Source of the DNA: Phycisphaeraceae bacterium
Lineage (GTDB): Bacteria; Planctomycetota; Phycisphaerae; Phycisphaerales; Phycisphaeraceae
NCBI GenBank assembly: GCA_028277745.1
Contig: JANQFR010000078.1
Span: 1-39,830, forward strand
DNA length: 39,830 nt
Direction: 5' to 3'
The translations under genes and the position numbers were made by a program. Shown in pieces: positions 18,793 through 26,512 of this stretch. How positions within the stretch are numbered: position 1 is the stretch's first letter; each line of letters begins with the position of its first letter. The notes beneath the pieces are model-generated. The model was given only the letters and a program-made list of their open reading frames with translations. It searched no databases and was not told where the DNA came from.

Positions 18793-20831
18793 GGGTAAGT
18801 CTCCGAGGGGTGATCGGCGTGATGAACGGTCAGCCTCGGCAACGCGTCGAGGAACATCTGACCGTAACGTTTGGTGACGAGGCGCGGGTCGAGGACGACC
18901 ACGCTGCCGCGGTCTTCGCGGGACCGGATCAGTCGGCCGAAGCCCTGCTTGAATTTCAGGATCGCTTCGGGCAGCGAGTAATCCATGAACGCGTTCCCGC
19001 CGCGCTGCTCGATCCGCTGGATGCGCGCCTCGATCAGCGGCCGGTCGGGCACGGCAAAGGGCAGGCGGGTGATGATCACGTTGCGCAGGGCGTCGCCGCG
19101 CACATCCACGCCCTGCCAGAACGAGTCGGTCCCCAGCAGCACCGATCGGCGGTCGTTGCGGAACCGCTCGAGCAGCACCGAACGTTGGACGCCCTGCCCC
19201 TGCACGAGCATCGGCATGCCCCGGCGGTCGAGATGCGGGCGGAGCCAGTCGGCCGCTTCCTGAAGCAGGCGGTAGCTGGTGAACAGGACGAAGGCGCCGC
19301 CGTCAGAGCGATCCACGTGCCGCAGCGCCACGGGCAGGAGCCGGTCGGCAAAACCGGCGTCGCGCGGGTCGGGAAGCGTGGCGTCGACGTACAGCTCGGC
19401 CTGCTTTTCATAGTCGAACGGCGAGCCCAGCTGCAGCGTCGTAGCGGCCTCGGCGCCGAGACGCGACTGGATGTGGGCGAACGCCGACTCGTCCTGGCCG
19501 CCGGTGCGCGTCGCGAGGGTGGCCGAGGTCAGCACGACCGGCATCGGCTGGTCGTTGGGCGTCTTGGCGTCGAACAGACGTTCGCGCAGCAGCGTCCCCA
19601 CGTCGATCGGGCTGCACGACAGCTTCACACGAGGGAACCGGCCTTTGAGCACCAGGTCGATCCAGTACACGCTGTCGGGCTCGCTTTGTTCGATCAGGGC
19701 GTCGAGCGTGGCCGCGACCTCGGCGGCGCGGTTGGCGTAGTTGCGCAGCTCCATCTTGTCGCCCTCGTCGTCCAACTCGTCGACGATCCGGCGCAGCGCA
19801 ATCGACAGGTCGTTGAGCATCGGCGACAAGGCGTTGCCCACGGGGTGGGGCGCGTCGACGCGCCCGTTGCCGCGACCCCGCTCCTGCTGCCAGGCGATCA
19901 GCTCGTCGAAGAAGCCGTCGGCCGCCATGCGTGCGTTGGCGAGTTGGCGCATCGCCGCGTTGAACAGGTCCACATTGATCTTGCGTTGATGGGTGACCAG
20001 CAGGCCGCGTTCGCGGCGGGGGGTGTAGAGGCGTGAGAGCAGATAGCCCACCTGGAACCGGCTGACCGACAGGCCGAAGTATTCGCAGGCGACGTCTTCG
20101 ATCGTGTGGGCCTCATCGAGCACGACCGCGTGATAAGGCGGCAGGATGCCGTGGCCCTGCTTGCGCATCGCTAGGTCGGCGAAGAACAACGCGTGATTGA
20201 CCACAAGGATGTCGGCGTGCTCCATCCGCCGACGGGCGGACTGGTAAAAACAGTCGTTGTACGTCGGACACCTTTTGCCCATGCAGTCTTCGCTGTCGCT
20301 CTGGACCTCGGACCAGACCGATGGATGATCGAGCTGCGGCAGCGTGGCGAGCGAGCCGTCGTCGGTCTGTTTCGACCATTCGAGCACGGTCTCAAGCGAC
20401 GCGAACTCGGCGTTGTCGTCGAACAGCGAGGCCTTGCGGTCCCACGCCCGCGACAGCCGCCGCAGCGAGAGGTAGTTACCCCGCCCCTTGACCAGCACCG
20501 CCGAGAATTCCTCGGGGATAACGGCATTGAGCAGTGGGATGTCTTTCTCGATGAGCTGCTCCTGCAGGGCGATGGTGTGGGTCGAGATGACGATCCGACG
20601 TTTGGACGACGGGGTGGGCCGGGCGATGGTGTGGGCGATCGCGGGCAGGAGGTATGCGAACGACTTGCCTACGCCGGTGCCGGCCTCGACGATGAGTTTG
20701 CCGCCTTGCCGCATCGCCTCGCCGACGGCGTCGACCATGCGGTCCTGCTCGGGGCGCTGCTCGAACCGCCGCCCGAGCCGTCGGGCGATCGGGCCGTCGG
20801 CCGCGAGGATGGCGTGGGGGTCGAACGTCAT
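18789..20831 (-). CDS. DinG/Rad3-like ATP-dependent DNA helicase (superfamily 2)
   Basis: 680 residues. Walker A EAGTGVGKS (49-57), DEAH box in VVLDEAHTIEDVA (239-242), and C-terminal helicase motifs FWQGVDVRGDAL and QGFGRLIRSREDRG. Three cysteines of an XPD/DinG-type iron-sulphur cluster are present (Cys183, 188, 194 in EDCMGKRCPTYNDC), but the position of the first ligand, normally NYLC, reads NYLS (Ser122). Role: 5'-3' DNA helicase in repair or R-loop/G4 processing. The start at 20831 fits a leaderless promoter, TCGAAA-18-TACAAT-6-ATG. Divergent from holA and coupled to arsC downstream. Confidence 0.9.
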   Translation of the reverse strand: MTFDPHAILAADGPIARRLGRRFEQRPEQDRMVDAVGEAMRQGGKLIVEAGTGVGKSFAYLLPAIAHTIARPTPSSKRRIVISTHTIALQEQLIEKDIPLLNAVIPEEFSAVLVKGRGNYLSLRRLSRAWDRKASLFDDNAEFASLETVLEWSKQTDDGSLATLPQLDHPSVWSEVQSDSEDCMGKRCPTYNDCFYQSARRRMEHADILVVNHALFFADLAMRKQGHGILPPYHAVVLDEAHTIEDVACEYFGLSVSRFQVGYLLSRLYTPRRERGLLVTHQRKINVDLFNAAMRQLANARMAADGFFDELIAWQQERGRGNGRVDAPHPVGNALSPMLNDLSIALRRIVDELDDEGDKMELRNYANRAAEVAATLDALIEQSEPDSVYWIDLVLKGRFPRVKLSCSPIDVGTLLRERLFDAKTPNDQPMPVVLTSATLATRTGGQDESAFAHIQSRLGAEAATTLQLGSPFDYEKQAELYVDATLPDPRDAGFADRLLPVALRHVDRSDGGAFVLFTSYRLLQEAADWLRPHLDRRGMPMLVQGQGVQRSVLLERFRNDRRSVLLGTDSFWQGVDVRGDALRNVIITRLPFAVPDRPLIEARIQRIEQRGGNAFMDYSLPEAILKFKQGFGRLIRSREDRGSVVVLDPRLVTKRYGQMFLDALPRLTVHHADHPSETYP

Positions 20832-20837
20832 AAACGG

Positions 20838-20867
20838 ATTGTAAACGGTACGCCCGGCCGCTTTCGA
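20838..20867 (-). promoter_or_regulatory. Probable leaderless promoter of the helicase gene
   Basis: On the minus strand: TCGAAA (20862-20867), 18-base spacer, TACAAT (20838-20843), six bases to the ATG. TACAAT matches the -10 consensus at five of six positions. Confidence 0.5.
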
Positions 20868-20924
20868 GACACTCCGCTTCGGCGACCCGCGATACCGGTT
20901 GGTGCTGGAGACGTGAATTAGAAA

Positions 20925-20974
20925 TAGCCGGCGGGCTACGCCCGCCTGGCCAGGGCCGCGTAGCGGCCCGGCTA
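20925..20974. repeat. Composite double-hairpin palindrome (REP-like)
   Basis: Outer arms TAGCC (20925-20929) and GGCTA (20970-20974) enclose two perfect 7-bp hairpins, GGCGGGC-TAC-GCCCGCC and GGGCCGC-GTA-GCGGCCC, separated by TGGCCA. It sits in the divergent helicase/holA region; a degenerate copy lies at 18294-18332. Confidence 0.75.
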
Positions 20975-20994
20975 TACGCCGAGGTTGAATCCCG

Positions 20995-21000
20995 TATCAT
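20995..21000 (+). promoter_or_regulatory. -10 element of holA (leaderless type)
   Basis: TATCAT lies exactly six bases before the GTG start codon of holA. No convincing -35 box is visible 16-18 bases upstream. Confidence 0.4.
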
Positions 21001-21006
21001 GCCCGC

Positions 21007-22014
21007 GTGGCCAAGCGCGCATCCCGTTCCAAGTCCGCCTACACCCCCAACGACACCACGCGTATCCTCGTGCTGTACGGCGGCGACGAACTGCTCCAAA
21101 AGACCCACCTCGACGCCCTCCGAGCCATCCACGGCGACCCGGAGGTGTTCACCTACGACGGCAAGGCCGCGGCGCTGGCGGACGTGTTCGACGAGCTGCG
21201 TGGGTATTCGCTGATGCAGACCTACAAGATCGTCGTCGTCGATCCGGCGGACGATTTCATCAAGAGCCACCGTGAAGCGCTCGAGCGCTACTGGCCCAAC
21301 CCCGTCGACCACGCCACCCTGGTGCTCAGGTGTCAGAGCTGGCCGAGCAACACGAAGCTGGCCAAGGGGCTCAGCGCCACGGTCGGCGGAGCGATCAAGT
21401 GCGACGAGCCCTCGCCGGCCGATGCGGCCAAGTGGCTGATCGCGCGGGCGAAGGACACGCACCGATCGGCGCTCGAACCCGCCGCGGCCCAGTTGCTGGT
21501 GCAACGGATCGGGCCGCACCTGATGAAGCTCGACACCGAGGTCGCCAAGCTCGCCCTGCTGGCCGGCGAAGGGCGCCCGATCGAGCCGGGCCTGATCGAG
21601 CAGACCGTCGAGCGTTCCAGCGACGAGGCGGCGTGGGCGGTGCAGGAGGCGGTGCTGGCGGCGATCGCCGACCGTCAGCCCGGCCGGGCGATCGCCAAGG
21701 TGCACGAGTTGATCGACCTGGCGGGCCAGCCCGAGGTGCTGGTGCTCTATTTTGTCGCCGACCTGATGCGGAAGCTGTGCATCGCCCGGATGATGAAGGC
21801 GGGCGGGGCGGGCGAAAGCGAGATCGCACGCGCGTTGAAGCTGTTCGGTCAGCGCCAGGGATTGTTTTTCGGCGCCCTTCGTTCGATGCGTGGCGGGGAC
21901 GCGGGCCGGCTCTTCGACCGGATCGTCGACCTCGACGCCCGCTCGAAATCCGGGCTCGGCACGCCGACGCGAAATCTTGAATGTTTCGCCGCCGCGATGA
22001 CCGATGTTCGGTGA
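21007..22014 (+). CDS. holA: DNA polymerase III delta subunit
   Basis: 335 residues. N-terminal YGGDELLQKTHLDALR and YSLMQTYKIVVVDPADDFIK, central KWLIARAKDTHRSALEPAAAQLLVQRIGPHLMKLDTEVAKLAL, and a C-terminal helical collar domain (AWAVQEAVLAAIADRQPGRAI) match the HolA arrangement. Delta opens the sliding clamp as part of the clamp loader. A GTG start without Shine-Dalgarno but with TATCAT six bases before it suggests a leaderless mRNA. The lipoprotein gene follows 53 bases downstream. Confidence 0.88.
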   Translation: MAKRASRSKSAYTPNDTTRILVLYGGDELLQKTHLDALRAIHGDPEVFTYDGKAAALADVFDELRGYSLMQTYKIVVVDPADDFIKSHREALERYWPNPVDHATLVLRCQSWPSNTKLAKGLSATVGGAIKCDEPSPADAAKWLIARAKDTHRSALEPAAAQLLVQRIGPHLMKLDTEVAKLALLAGEGRPIEPGLIEQTVERSSDEAAWAVQEAVLAAIADRQPGRAIAKVHELIDLAGQPEVLVLYFVADLMRKLCIARMMKAGGAGESEIARALKLFGQRQGLFFGALRSMRGGDAGRLFDRIVDLDARSKSGLGTPTRNLECFAAAMTDVR

Positions 22015-22067
22015 GGAACCCCGTCACCCGGCTCATGGACGAGCCGCTTACCTGTGCAGGAGGCACG

Positions 22068-23192
22068 ATGTCCGGACGGTTGCACTCTTTCACGCGACGC
22101 CGCCCCGCGGGGCTCTTGCTGGCCGGTGTCATCGTCGTCGCCGGCTGCCAGTCCGCCAAGGCGCCGGAAACGACACAGGCCTTCTCGCCGTCGACCCCGC
22201 CCCAGCAGACAACGAACCACACGATCCGGAACACCGCCCGATCGCTGGCCGAACGGTTCGCGGCGTTGCGCCATAATCCCTCGACCCAGCCCCCCGAGAT
22301 CCTCTGGCTCGATGACGAAGTCGAACGCGACCATCAGGCGACCCGTCCGTCCAGGCTCGACATCCAACCGGCGGTCAAGCCGGCGCCGCATGCCGCCCAG
22401 GCGCCTCTCAACCTGATCCCACAGGCCGATCCGCCCCCCGAATCAACCCCCGTCGTCACCCGTTCACGGCGCGCCATGCTGGCGGAGCTGCTTGCCGACG
22501 TACGCCAATCCGACGACCCCGCCCTGTCCCGGGCCCTGATCGCCGCCTCCCTCAGCCTCGCGGAAACGAACCAGGAACTCGACTACTCGTTTGTCGAGCC
22601 GCTGAGCCCCGAACAGCGCCAGACGGTGCAGCAATACCACGCCTTGCTGCTCGCCCTCCACGCCCAACTCGCGGCCGGCTCGCGCAGCGTCGACCGACGA
22701 GCCCTGACCGACCAGATCGACGAGCTGTTGGCCGACCAACCGATCGAGATCGTCAAGCTCAAGCTCTGCCGGCGGGTGAGCGGGTTCGGCGTGTACGACC
22801 CCTTCGATTCCACCGTCTTCCTGGCCGGCCGCGATCAGAAGATGATCGTGTATCTGGAGTTTGAGAACTACACCGCTCTGCCGGGCGAAAACCACCGCTA
22901 CACGGTCAATCTGAAGCAGGAGCTTGAGCTGTATGACGCCGACGGCCTGATGGTCTGGCGGCACGAGCCGGTGAGCATCTCGGACGAGTCGACCAACCGC
23001 CGCCGCGACTTTTTCACCGTCCAGATGATCACGCTGCCCGCCCGCCTGACCGTGGGCAAGTTCCATCTCAAGGCCCGCGTCATCGACGAACACACCGGCA
23101 ACCGGGGGGAAAGCTCCATGCCGATTGAGATCGTCGCGGATCAGTCGCTGGTCAACAAGCCCAGCCGCCTGCCGCGGGCGCTGACGCCCTGA
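22068..23192 (+). CDS. Lipoprotein of unknown function
   Basis: 374 residues from ATG 22068, chosen because AGGAGG lies five bases upstream and because it gives a proper lipoprotein signal: basic [12 protein letters not shown], hydrophobic [10 protein letters not shown] and lipobox VAGC with Cys27. The open frame starting at 21981 overlaps holA and lacks these features. After a proline-rich linker (to about residue 130) there is a helical region ([20 protein letters not shown]) and a C-terminal beta-rich part ([37 protein letters not shown]), which looks like an extracytoplasmic binding or structural domain. No known family was recognised. It converges with sucC, 21 bases between stops. Confidence 0.75.
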   Translation: MSGRLHSFTRRRPAGLLLAGVIVVAGCQSAKAPETTQAFSPSTPPQQTTNHTIRNTARSLAERFAALRHNPSTQPPEILWLDDEVERDHQATRPSRLDIQPAVKPAPHAAQAPLNLIPQADPPPESTPVVTRSRRAMLAELLADVRQSDDPALSRALIAASLSLAETNQELDYSFVEPLSPEQRQTVQQYHALLLALHAQLAAGSRSVDRRALTDQIDELLADQPIEIVKLKLCRRVSGFGVYDPFDSTVFLAGRDQKMIVYLEFENYTALPGENHRYTVNLKQELELYDADGLMVWRHEPVSISDESTNRRRDFFTVQMITLPARLTVGKFHLKARVIDEHTGNRGESSMPIEIVADQSLVNKPSRLPRALTP

Positions 23193-23213
23193 AGCATCCG
23201 CGTTGGCGGCGGA

Positions 23214-24416
23214 TCAGGCCGCGAGGGCCGAGGTCATTTTCCTGGCGGCGTCGGTCAGGTCGTGGGCGACCACGAGCGTGGGGATATCCGGCTGGGCTTT
23301 CTCAAGCATCTGGCGGGCCTTGGCCACGTTGGTGCCCTCGAGCCGGACGACCAGCGGGACCTTGAAGCCGACCTCCTTGGCGGCGGTGATGATCGCGCTG
23401 GCGATGGTGTCGCACTTGGCGATGCCGCCGAAGATGTTGACCAGGACGCCCTTGACGTTGACGTCGTCGAGGATGATGCGGAACGCCTCGGTCACGGCCT
23501 CCTCGGACGCGGAGCCGCCGACGTCGAGGAAGTTGGCCGGCTCACCGCCGTGGAGCTTGATGATGTCCATGGTGGCCATGGCGAGGCCGGCGCCGTTGAC
23601 GAGGCAGCCGATGTTGCCGTCGAGCTTGATGTACGACAGGCCGAACCGCTTGGCGTGGGCCTCGGCGGGGTCCTCCTCGGCAGGGTCCTCGAAGCCCCGG
23701 ATCTGGTCCTGGCGGAACAGCGCGTTCTCGTCGAAGTTGATCTTGGCGTCGATCGCGAGCACACGCCCGTCGGGGTACTCGTCGGTGGGAGGCGTGACGA
23801 TCAGCGGGTTGATCTCCGCGAGGTTCGCGTCGGTATCCAGGAACAGGTCGCAGAGCTGGTGCATGATCTTGGCGGCCTGCCGCACCTGGCCGCCCTGGAA
23901 GCCGAGGAAAAACGCGACTTTCCGGGCCTCGTAGGGGCGCAGGCCCACCACGGGGCTGATCGGCTGGTGGATGATCGCCTCGGGCTTGGTCTGGGCGATC
24001 TCTTCGATGTCCATCCCGCCCTCGGCGGAGGCCATGAGCACGGGCGTGCCGCCGGCACGGTCGACGACGACGGCGAGGTAGTACTCCTTGGCGATCTCCA
24101 CACCGGCGGCGACCAGCAACTTGCTCACCGGCACCCCCTCGGGGGGCGTCTGCGGCGTGATGAGGTTCTTGCCGAGCATCTCACCGGCGACTTTCCGGGC
24201 CTCGTCGGCGGTGTTGACCAGCTTCACGCCCCCGCCCTTGCCCCGGCCGCCGGCGTGCACCTGAGCCTTCACGACGCCGAGCTTGGCGCGGTGGCGTTTC
24301 TGGAGGTCCGAAAAGGCCAGCGCCGCTTCCGCGGTGTTGAGCACGACCTTGCCCGGCGGCGTGGGGATGCCGTATTTCTCCAGTAATTCGCGCGATTGAT
24401 ACTCGTGGATATTCAT
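23214..24416 (-). CDS. sucC: Succinyl-CoA synthetase (ADP-forming) beta subunit
   Basis: 400 residues from ATG 24416 ([12 protein letters not shown], the normal family start). ATP-grasp domain with [29 protein letters not shown] and EINPLIV; C-terminal ligase domain with [18 protein letters not shown] and [11 protein letters not shown]. It converts succinyl-CoA to succinate with ADP phosphorylation in the TCA cycle, together with SucD. No sucD lies next to it: the gene downstream is the convergent lipoprotein. The predicted mRNA is leaderless: TATGAT lies exactly six bases before the ATG and there is no Shine-Dalgarno. Confidence 0.96.
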   Translation of the reverse strand: MNIHEYQSRELLEKYGIPTPPGKVVLNTAEAALAFSDLQKRHRAKLGVVKAQVHAGGRGKGGGVKLVNTADEARKVAGEMLGKNLITPQTPPEGVPVSKLLVAAGVEIAKEYYLAVVVDRAGGTPVLMASAEGGMDIEEIAQTKPEAIIHQPISPVVGLRPYEARKVAFFLGFQGGQVRQAAKIMHQLCDLFLDTDANLAEINPLIVTPPTDEYPDGRVLAIDAKINFDENALFRQDQIRGFEDPAEEDPAEAHAKRFGLSYIKLDGNIGCLVNGAGLAMATMDIIKLHGGEPANFLDVGGSASEEAVTEAFRIILDDVNVKGVLVNIFGGIAKCDTIASAIITAAKEVGFKVPLVVRLEGTNVAKARQMLEKAQPDIPTLVVAHDLTDAARKMTSALAA

Positions 24417-24422
24417 GCGCGG

Positions 24423-24428
24423 ATCATA
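24423..24428 (-). promoter_or_regulatory. -10 element of sucC (leaderless type)
   Basis: TATGAT on the minus strand, six bases before the sucC ATG; five of six match to the -10 consensus. The -35 region (CTGGCC, 18-base spacing) is poor. Confidence 0.45.
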
Positions 24429-24450
24429 GCCCATCCGCCGCAGGCCGGCC

Positions 24451-24485
24451 AGCGGCGCGGGTTACCGGGCCTGCGGGCCCGCGCT
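24451..24485. repeat. GC-rich palindrome (REP-like)
   Basis: Two alternative folds: an outer GCGCGGG/CCCGCGC stem, or the inner hairpin CGGGCC-TGCG-GGCCCG (24466-24481). It lies in the divergent sucC / unknown-gene region and resembles the other intergenic palindromes here. Confidence 0.45.
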
Positions 24486-24559
24486 ACACCCGTCTTCCGC
24501 TTTCACCGATACAAACCGTGCAGCCGGACCGTAAAGACGCCGGAGATGGAGGCGACATG

Positions 24560-25081
24560 ATGCAGCCGCACCCGATCATCAATATCCGACCACAGACCTG
24601 CCGACGCTTCCTGGCCGATTGGGCGGGTTCGCTGCAGCCCACCGCCCGGGTGTTTCTCTCCAAGGCCGAGGGGGGATCGGGCGTCTTGTCGGCCAACTCG
24701 GCGGCGCTGTTCCGGCTTGGCCTGATGAGCCGCGTCGAACGCGTCGACCTTCACCACCGCTTCAACGACTGGCTCGAAAAGCAGGCCAAGACCAAACAGG
24801 CCCCGCCGCTGTGCTGGACCCTGGAGGAGACGATCGAGAACCTCTCGCGTCCACGCAAGGTCATGGTGTTCGGCTTCGTCTACCGCGACCTGGAGCGTAA
24901 TGTCGGCGCGACGGACGTGAACGAATCCCTGGCGGCCGCGGCGTTGTGGTCGTTCGGTCAGCTTCCCGAGCCCGAGCAGCAGGCCCTGGTAAGCCACGTC
25001 GAGAAACGGCACGCCGAGCAATGCGAGATCGATGAGCAGGCGATCCGTGCCCTGCAGCGTATTTACAGCGTTGCGGCCTGA
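24560..25081 (+). CDS. Conserved-looking hypothetical protein
   Basis: 173 residues, no recognised domain. The start is ATG 24560 (seven bases after GGAGG); ATG 24557 immediately before it is also possible. The protein is soluble and mostly helical, with no signal peptide or membrane segment. FLADWAGSLQPTARVFLSKAEGG and LSRPRKVMVFGFVYRDLERNVGATD may be core segments, and the C-terminus (ALVSHVEKRHAEQCEIDEQAIRAL) is charged and probably coiled. Codon use matches its neighbours. It is divergent from sucC; no functional partner is evident. Confidence 0.65.
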   Translation: MQPHPIINIRPQTCRRFLADWAGSLQPTARVFLSKAEGGSGVLSANSAALFRLGLMSRVERVDLHHRFNDWLEKQAKTKQAPPLCWTLEETIENLSRPRKVMVFGFVYRDLERNVGATDVNESLAAAALWSFGQLPEPEQQALVSHVEKRHAEQCEIDEQAIRALQRIYSVAA

Positions 25082-25162
25082 AACGCGGGAATAGGGACAT
25101 CCCTAGGTTTTGATAGCAAAAGATTAATTTATCTTTGTTTTCATTCGCCGCGAATCCAAGCA

Positions 25163-25190
25163 TTGACACGCGTCGGAAGTTATGTTTAAT
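25163..25190 (+). promoter_or_regulatory. Strong sigma70-type promoter of the leader/prepilin transcript
   Basis: TTGACA (25163-25168, perfect consensus), 16-base spacer, TTTAAT (25185-25190, five of six). It lies in an AT-rich patch unusual for this GC-rich window. Predicted start near 25197, about 400 bases before the prepilin ATG. Confidence 0.65.
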
Positions 25191-25196
25191 ATGGGT

Positions 25197-25599
25197 AGGC
25201 TGAAGTCAGTGGCTACCCTGTTCGTGATTGACCTTCCTGCTTCGCTTCAGCATAGGATTTGCCTCCATCGCAGGCCTGCTCACTTGCATGGAAGCCTCCG
25301 CACTCGACGCGGCGTATGCCGCGAGATGTCCCGCACCGGGACCCTATCTTCCGGGCTTGGCTCACTCATACGAGGCGAGCGGTTCGCCTCTGATAGTGTA
25401 AGCGTGCGACGTGTTGCGACCTTGAAGGGCAAGCTCCGCTCAATGCCATTTTTCATCACCACCATCTGTCTCGCCGCCCGGCGGCCGATCGGCTGCCCCG
25501 GGCCCAGGCTGTGACGGATCCGCCCTTCCCGCTCTCAACGCCTCCGCTCGCTTCGGATTTGTCCGTTCAATCGTTCTTTTTTGTTCAGGAGATTTGTCC
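25197..25599 (+). ncRNA. Structured non-coding leader or independent small RNA upstream of the prepilin gene
   Basis: The 25082-25599 gap holds no convincing protein. From the predicted transcript start there is a series of hairpins: GCTGAAG (25199-25205) with CTTCAGC (25245-25251), in competition with GGGTAG (25193-25198) / CTACCC (25213-25218); GCGGC-GTAT-GCCGC (25309-25322); GTCCC/GGGAC (25328-25342); and a long arm with CACT/AGTG outside GAGGCGA-GCGGT-TCGCCTC (25363-25398). It does not show the conserved cores of tmRNA, SRP RNA or RNase P. No terminator is visible before the prepilin Shine-Dalgarno, so a long 5' leader is most likely; processing into a separate RNA is possible. Confidence 0.4.
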
Positions 25600-26373
25600 A
25601 TGCGTCAATCCAAAGGTTTTACGCTGATCGAGCTTCTGGTGGTCATTTCGATCATCGCCCTGCTCATCGGCATCCTGCTCCCCGCCCTCGGCGCCGCCCG
25701 CCGGACGGCCCGTCAGATGCAGAACAACACCCAGGTCCGCGGTATCCACCAGGCCCTGGTGATGTTCGCCCAGTCGAATAACGAGCACTACGCCGGCTTT
25801 GAAGGCGATGGAGATATCCTTCAAAGCGGCGACACCCCTTCAGGGGGTGGATCCGACGGCGATAACCCCGGTGAACGCTTTGAGATCCTCCTCGATGGGA
25901 ATTTCTTCACCGGTGAGTACGCCATCAGCCCGACGGAGTCCGGAAAAACCGAGTGGACCAGCTCGGCGATCGAAATCGGCCCACGCCATTACTCGTATGC
26001 AATGCTTCGCATCGGCGATGGCAGCGATAACAAATTCAACGCTAATGTTGTACGTGAATGGAAAGATACGCTGAACACCGAAGCCCCGGTCGTGGGTGAC
26101 CGTAACACCGGTACCGGCGACGACAACACGAGCGGCAACGGCGTCAGCTCGATTCACACCGAGGAAGATGAAGGTGATTACCGCGGCAGCGTGGCCTGGA
26201 ACGATAATCACGTGAACTTCGAGACGACCCACGTGCTGGGCACCAAATTCGGCGGCGGCACCGCGAACGATGACAATGATAACCTGTTCATCGATGACGA
26301 CGGCGATGACGCCTCGGCCAACGCTGCGTGGGTTTATCAGAACGCGACGCAGTACACCAATCACGACCAATAA
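25600..26373 (+). CDS. Prepilin-like protein with type IV pilin/pseudopilin N-terminus
   Basis: 257 residues from ATG 25600 (GGAG eight bases upstream). MRQSKG|FTLIELLVV is a class III prepilin leader: cleavage after Gly6, Phe7 methylated, Glu11 at mature position five, followed by the hydrophobic helix. The soluble part is very acidic and rich in Asp and Asn (DNDNLFIDDDGDDASAN near the C-terminus), with GSVAWNDNHVNFE resembling the C-terminal motif of the large prepilin-like families of Planctomycetota. It probably needs a PilD-type peptidase and a type II/IV assembly system encoded elsewhere, and is exported as a surface or fibre protein. The strong promoter, long leader and strong terminator suggest high, monocistronic expression. 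Confidence 0.88.
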   Translation: MRQSKGFTLIELLVVISIIALLIGILLPALGAARRTARQMQNNTQVRGIHQALVMFAQSNNEHYAGFEGDGDILQSGDTPSGGGSDGDNPGERFEILLDGNFFTGEYAISPTESGKTEWTSSAIEIGPRHYSYAMLRIGDGSDNKFNANVVREWKDTLNTEAPVVGDRNTGTGDDNTSGNGVSSIHTEEDEGDYRGSVAWNDNHVNFETTHVLGTKFGGGTANDDNDNLFIDDDGDDASANAAWVYQNATQYTNHDQ

Positions 26374-26419
26374 ATCCTGATTGGTGCTGCCGACTGGCGC
26401 CTTAATCTCCAGACCATCA

Positions 26420-26452
26420 CCGGCCGCCCTTTCGGGCGGCCGGTTTTCTTTT
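26420..26452 (+). terminator. Rho-independent terminator of the prepilin gene
   Basis: Perfect 10-bp stem CCGGCCGCCC / GGGCGGCCGG with a TTTC loop, then TTTTCTTTT. It lies 47 bases after the prepilin stop and before the guaB promoter. Confidence 0.95.
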
Positions 26453-26477
26453 GCGCATACGCCCCCAATCCCCGGGC

Positions 26478-26506
26478 TTGACGCCAAACCCGTCTTCCGG
26501 TATCCA
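26478..26506 (+). promoter_or_regulatory. guaB promoter (leaderless type)
   Basis: TTGACG (26478-26483, five of six), 17-base spacer, TATCCA (26501-26506), then six bases to the ATG at 26513. The transcript start falls on the start codon; no Shine-Dalgarno is present. Confidence 0.6.
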
Positions 26507-26512
26507 TGTCCC

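Noticed and set aside
21981..22067. N-terminal extension of the lipoprotein
   Set aside because: It overlaps holA and precedes a strong AGGAGG site and a proper lipoprotein signal starting at 22068.
25182..25514. 110-residue open frame in the leader region
   Set aside because: Its ATG lies within the promoter, it has no Shine-Dalgarno, composition is arginine-rich and shows no domain; the region looks structural rather than coding.
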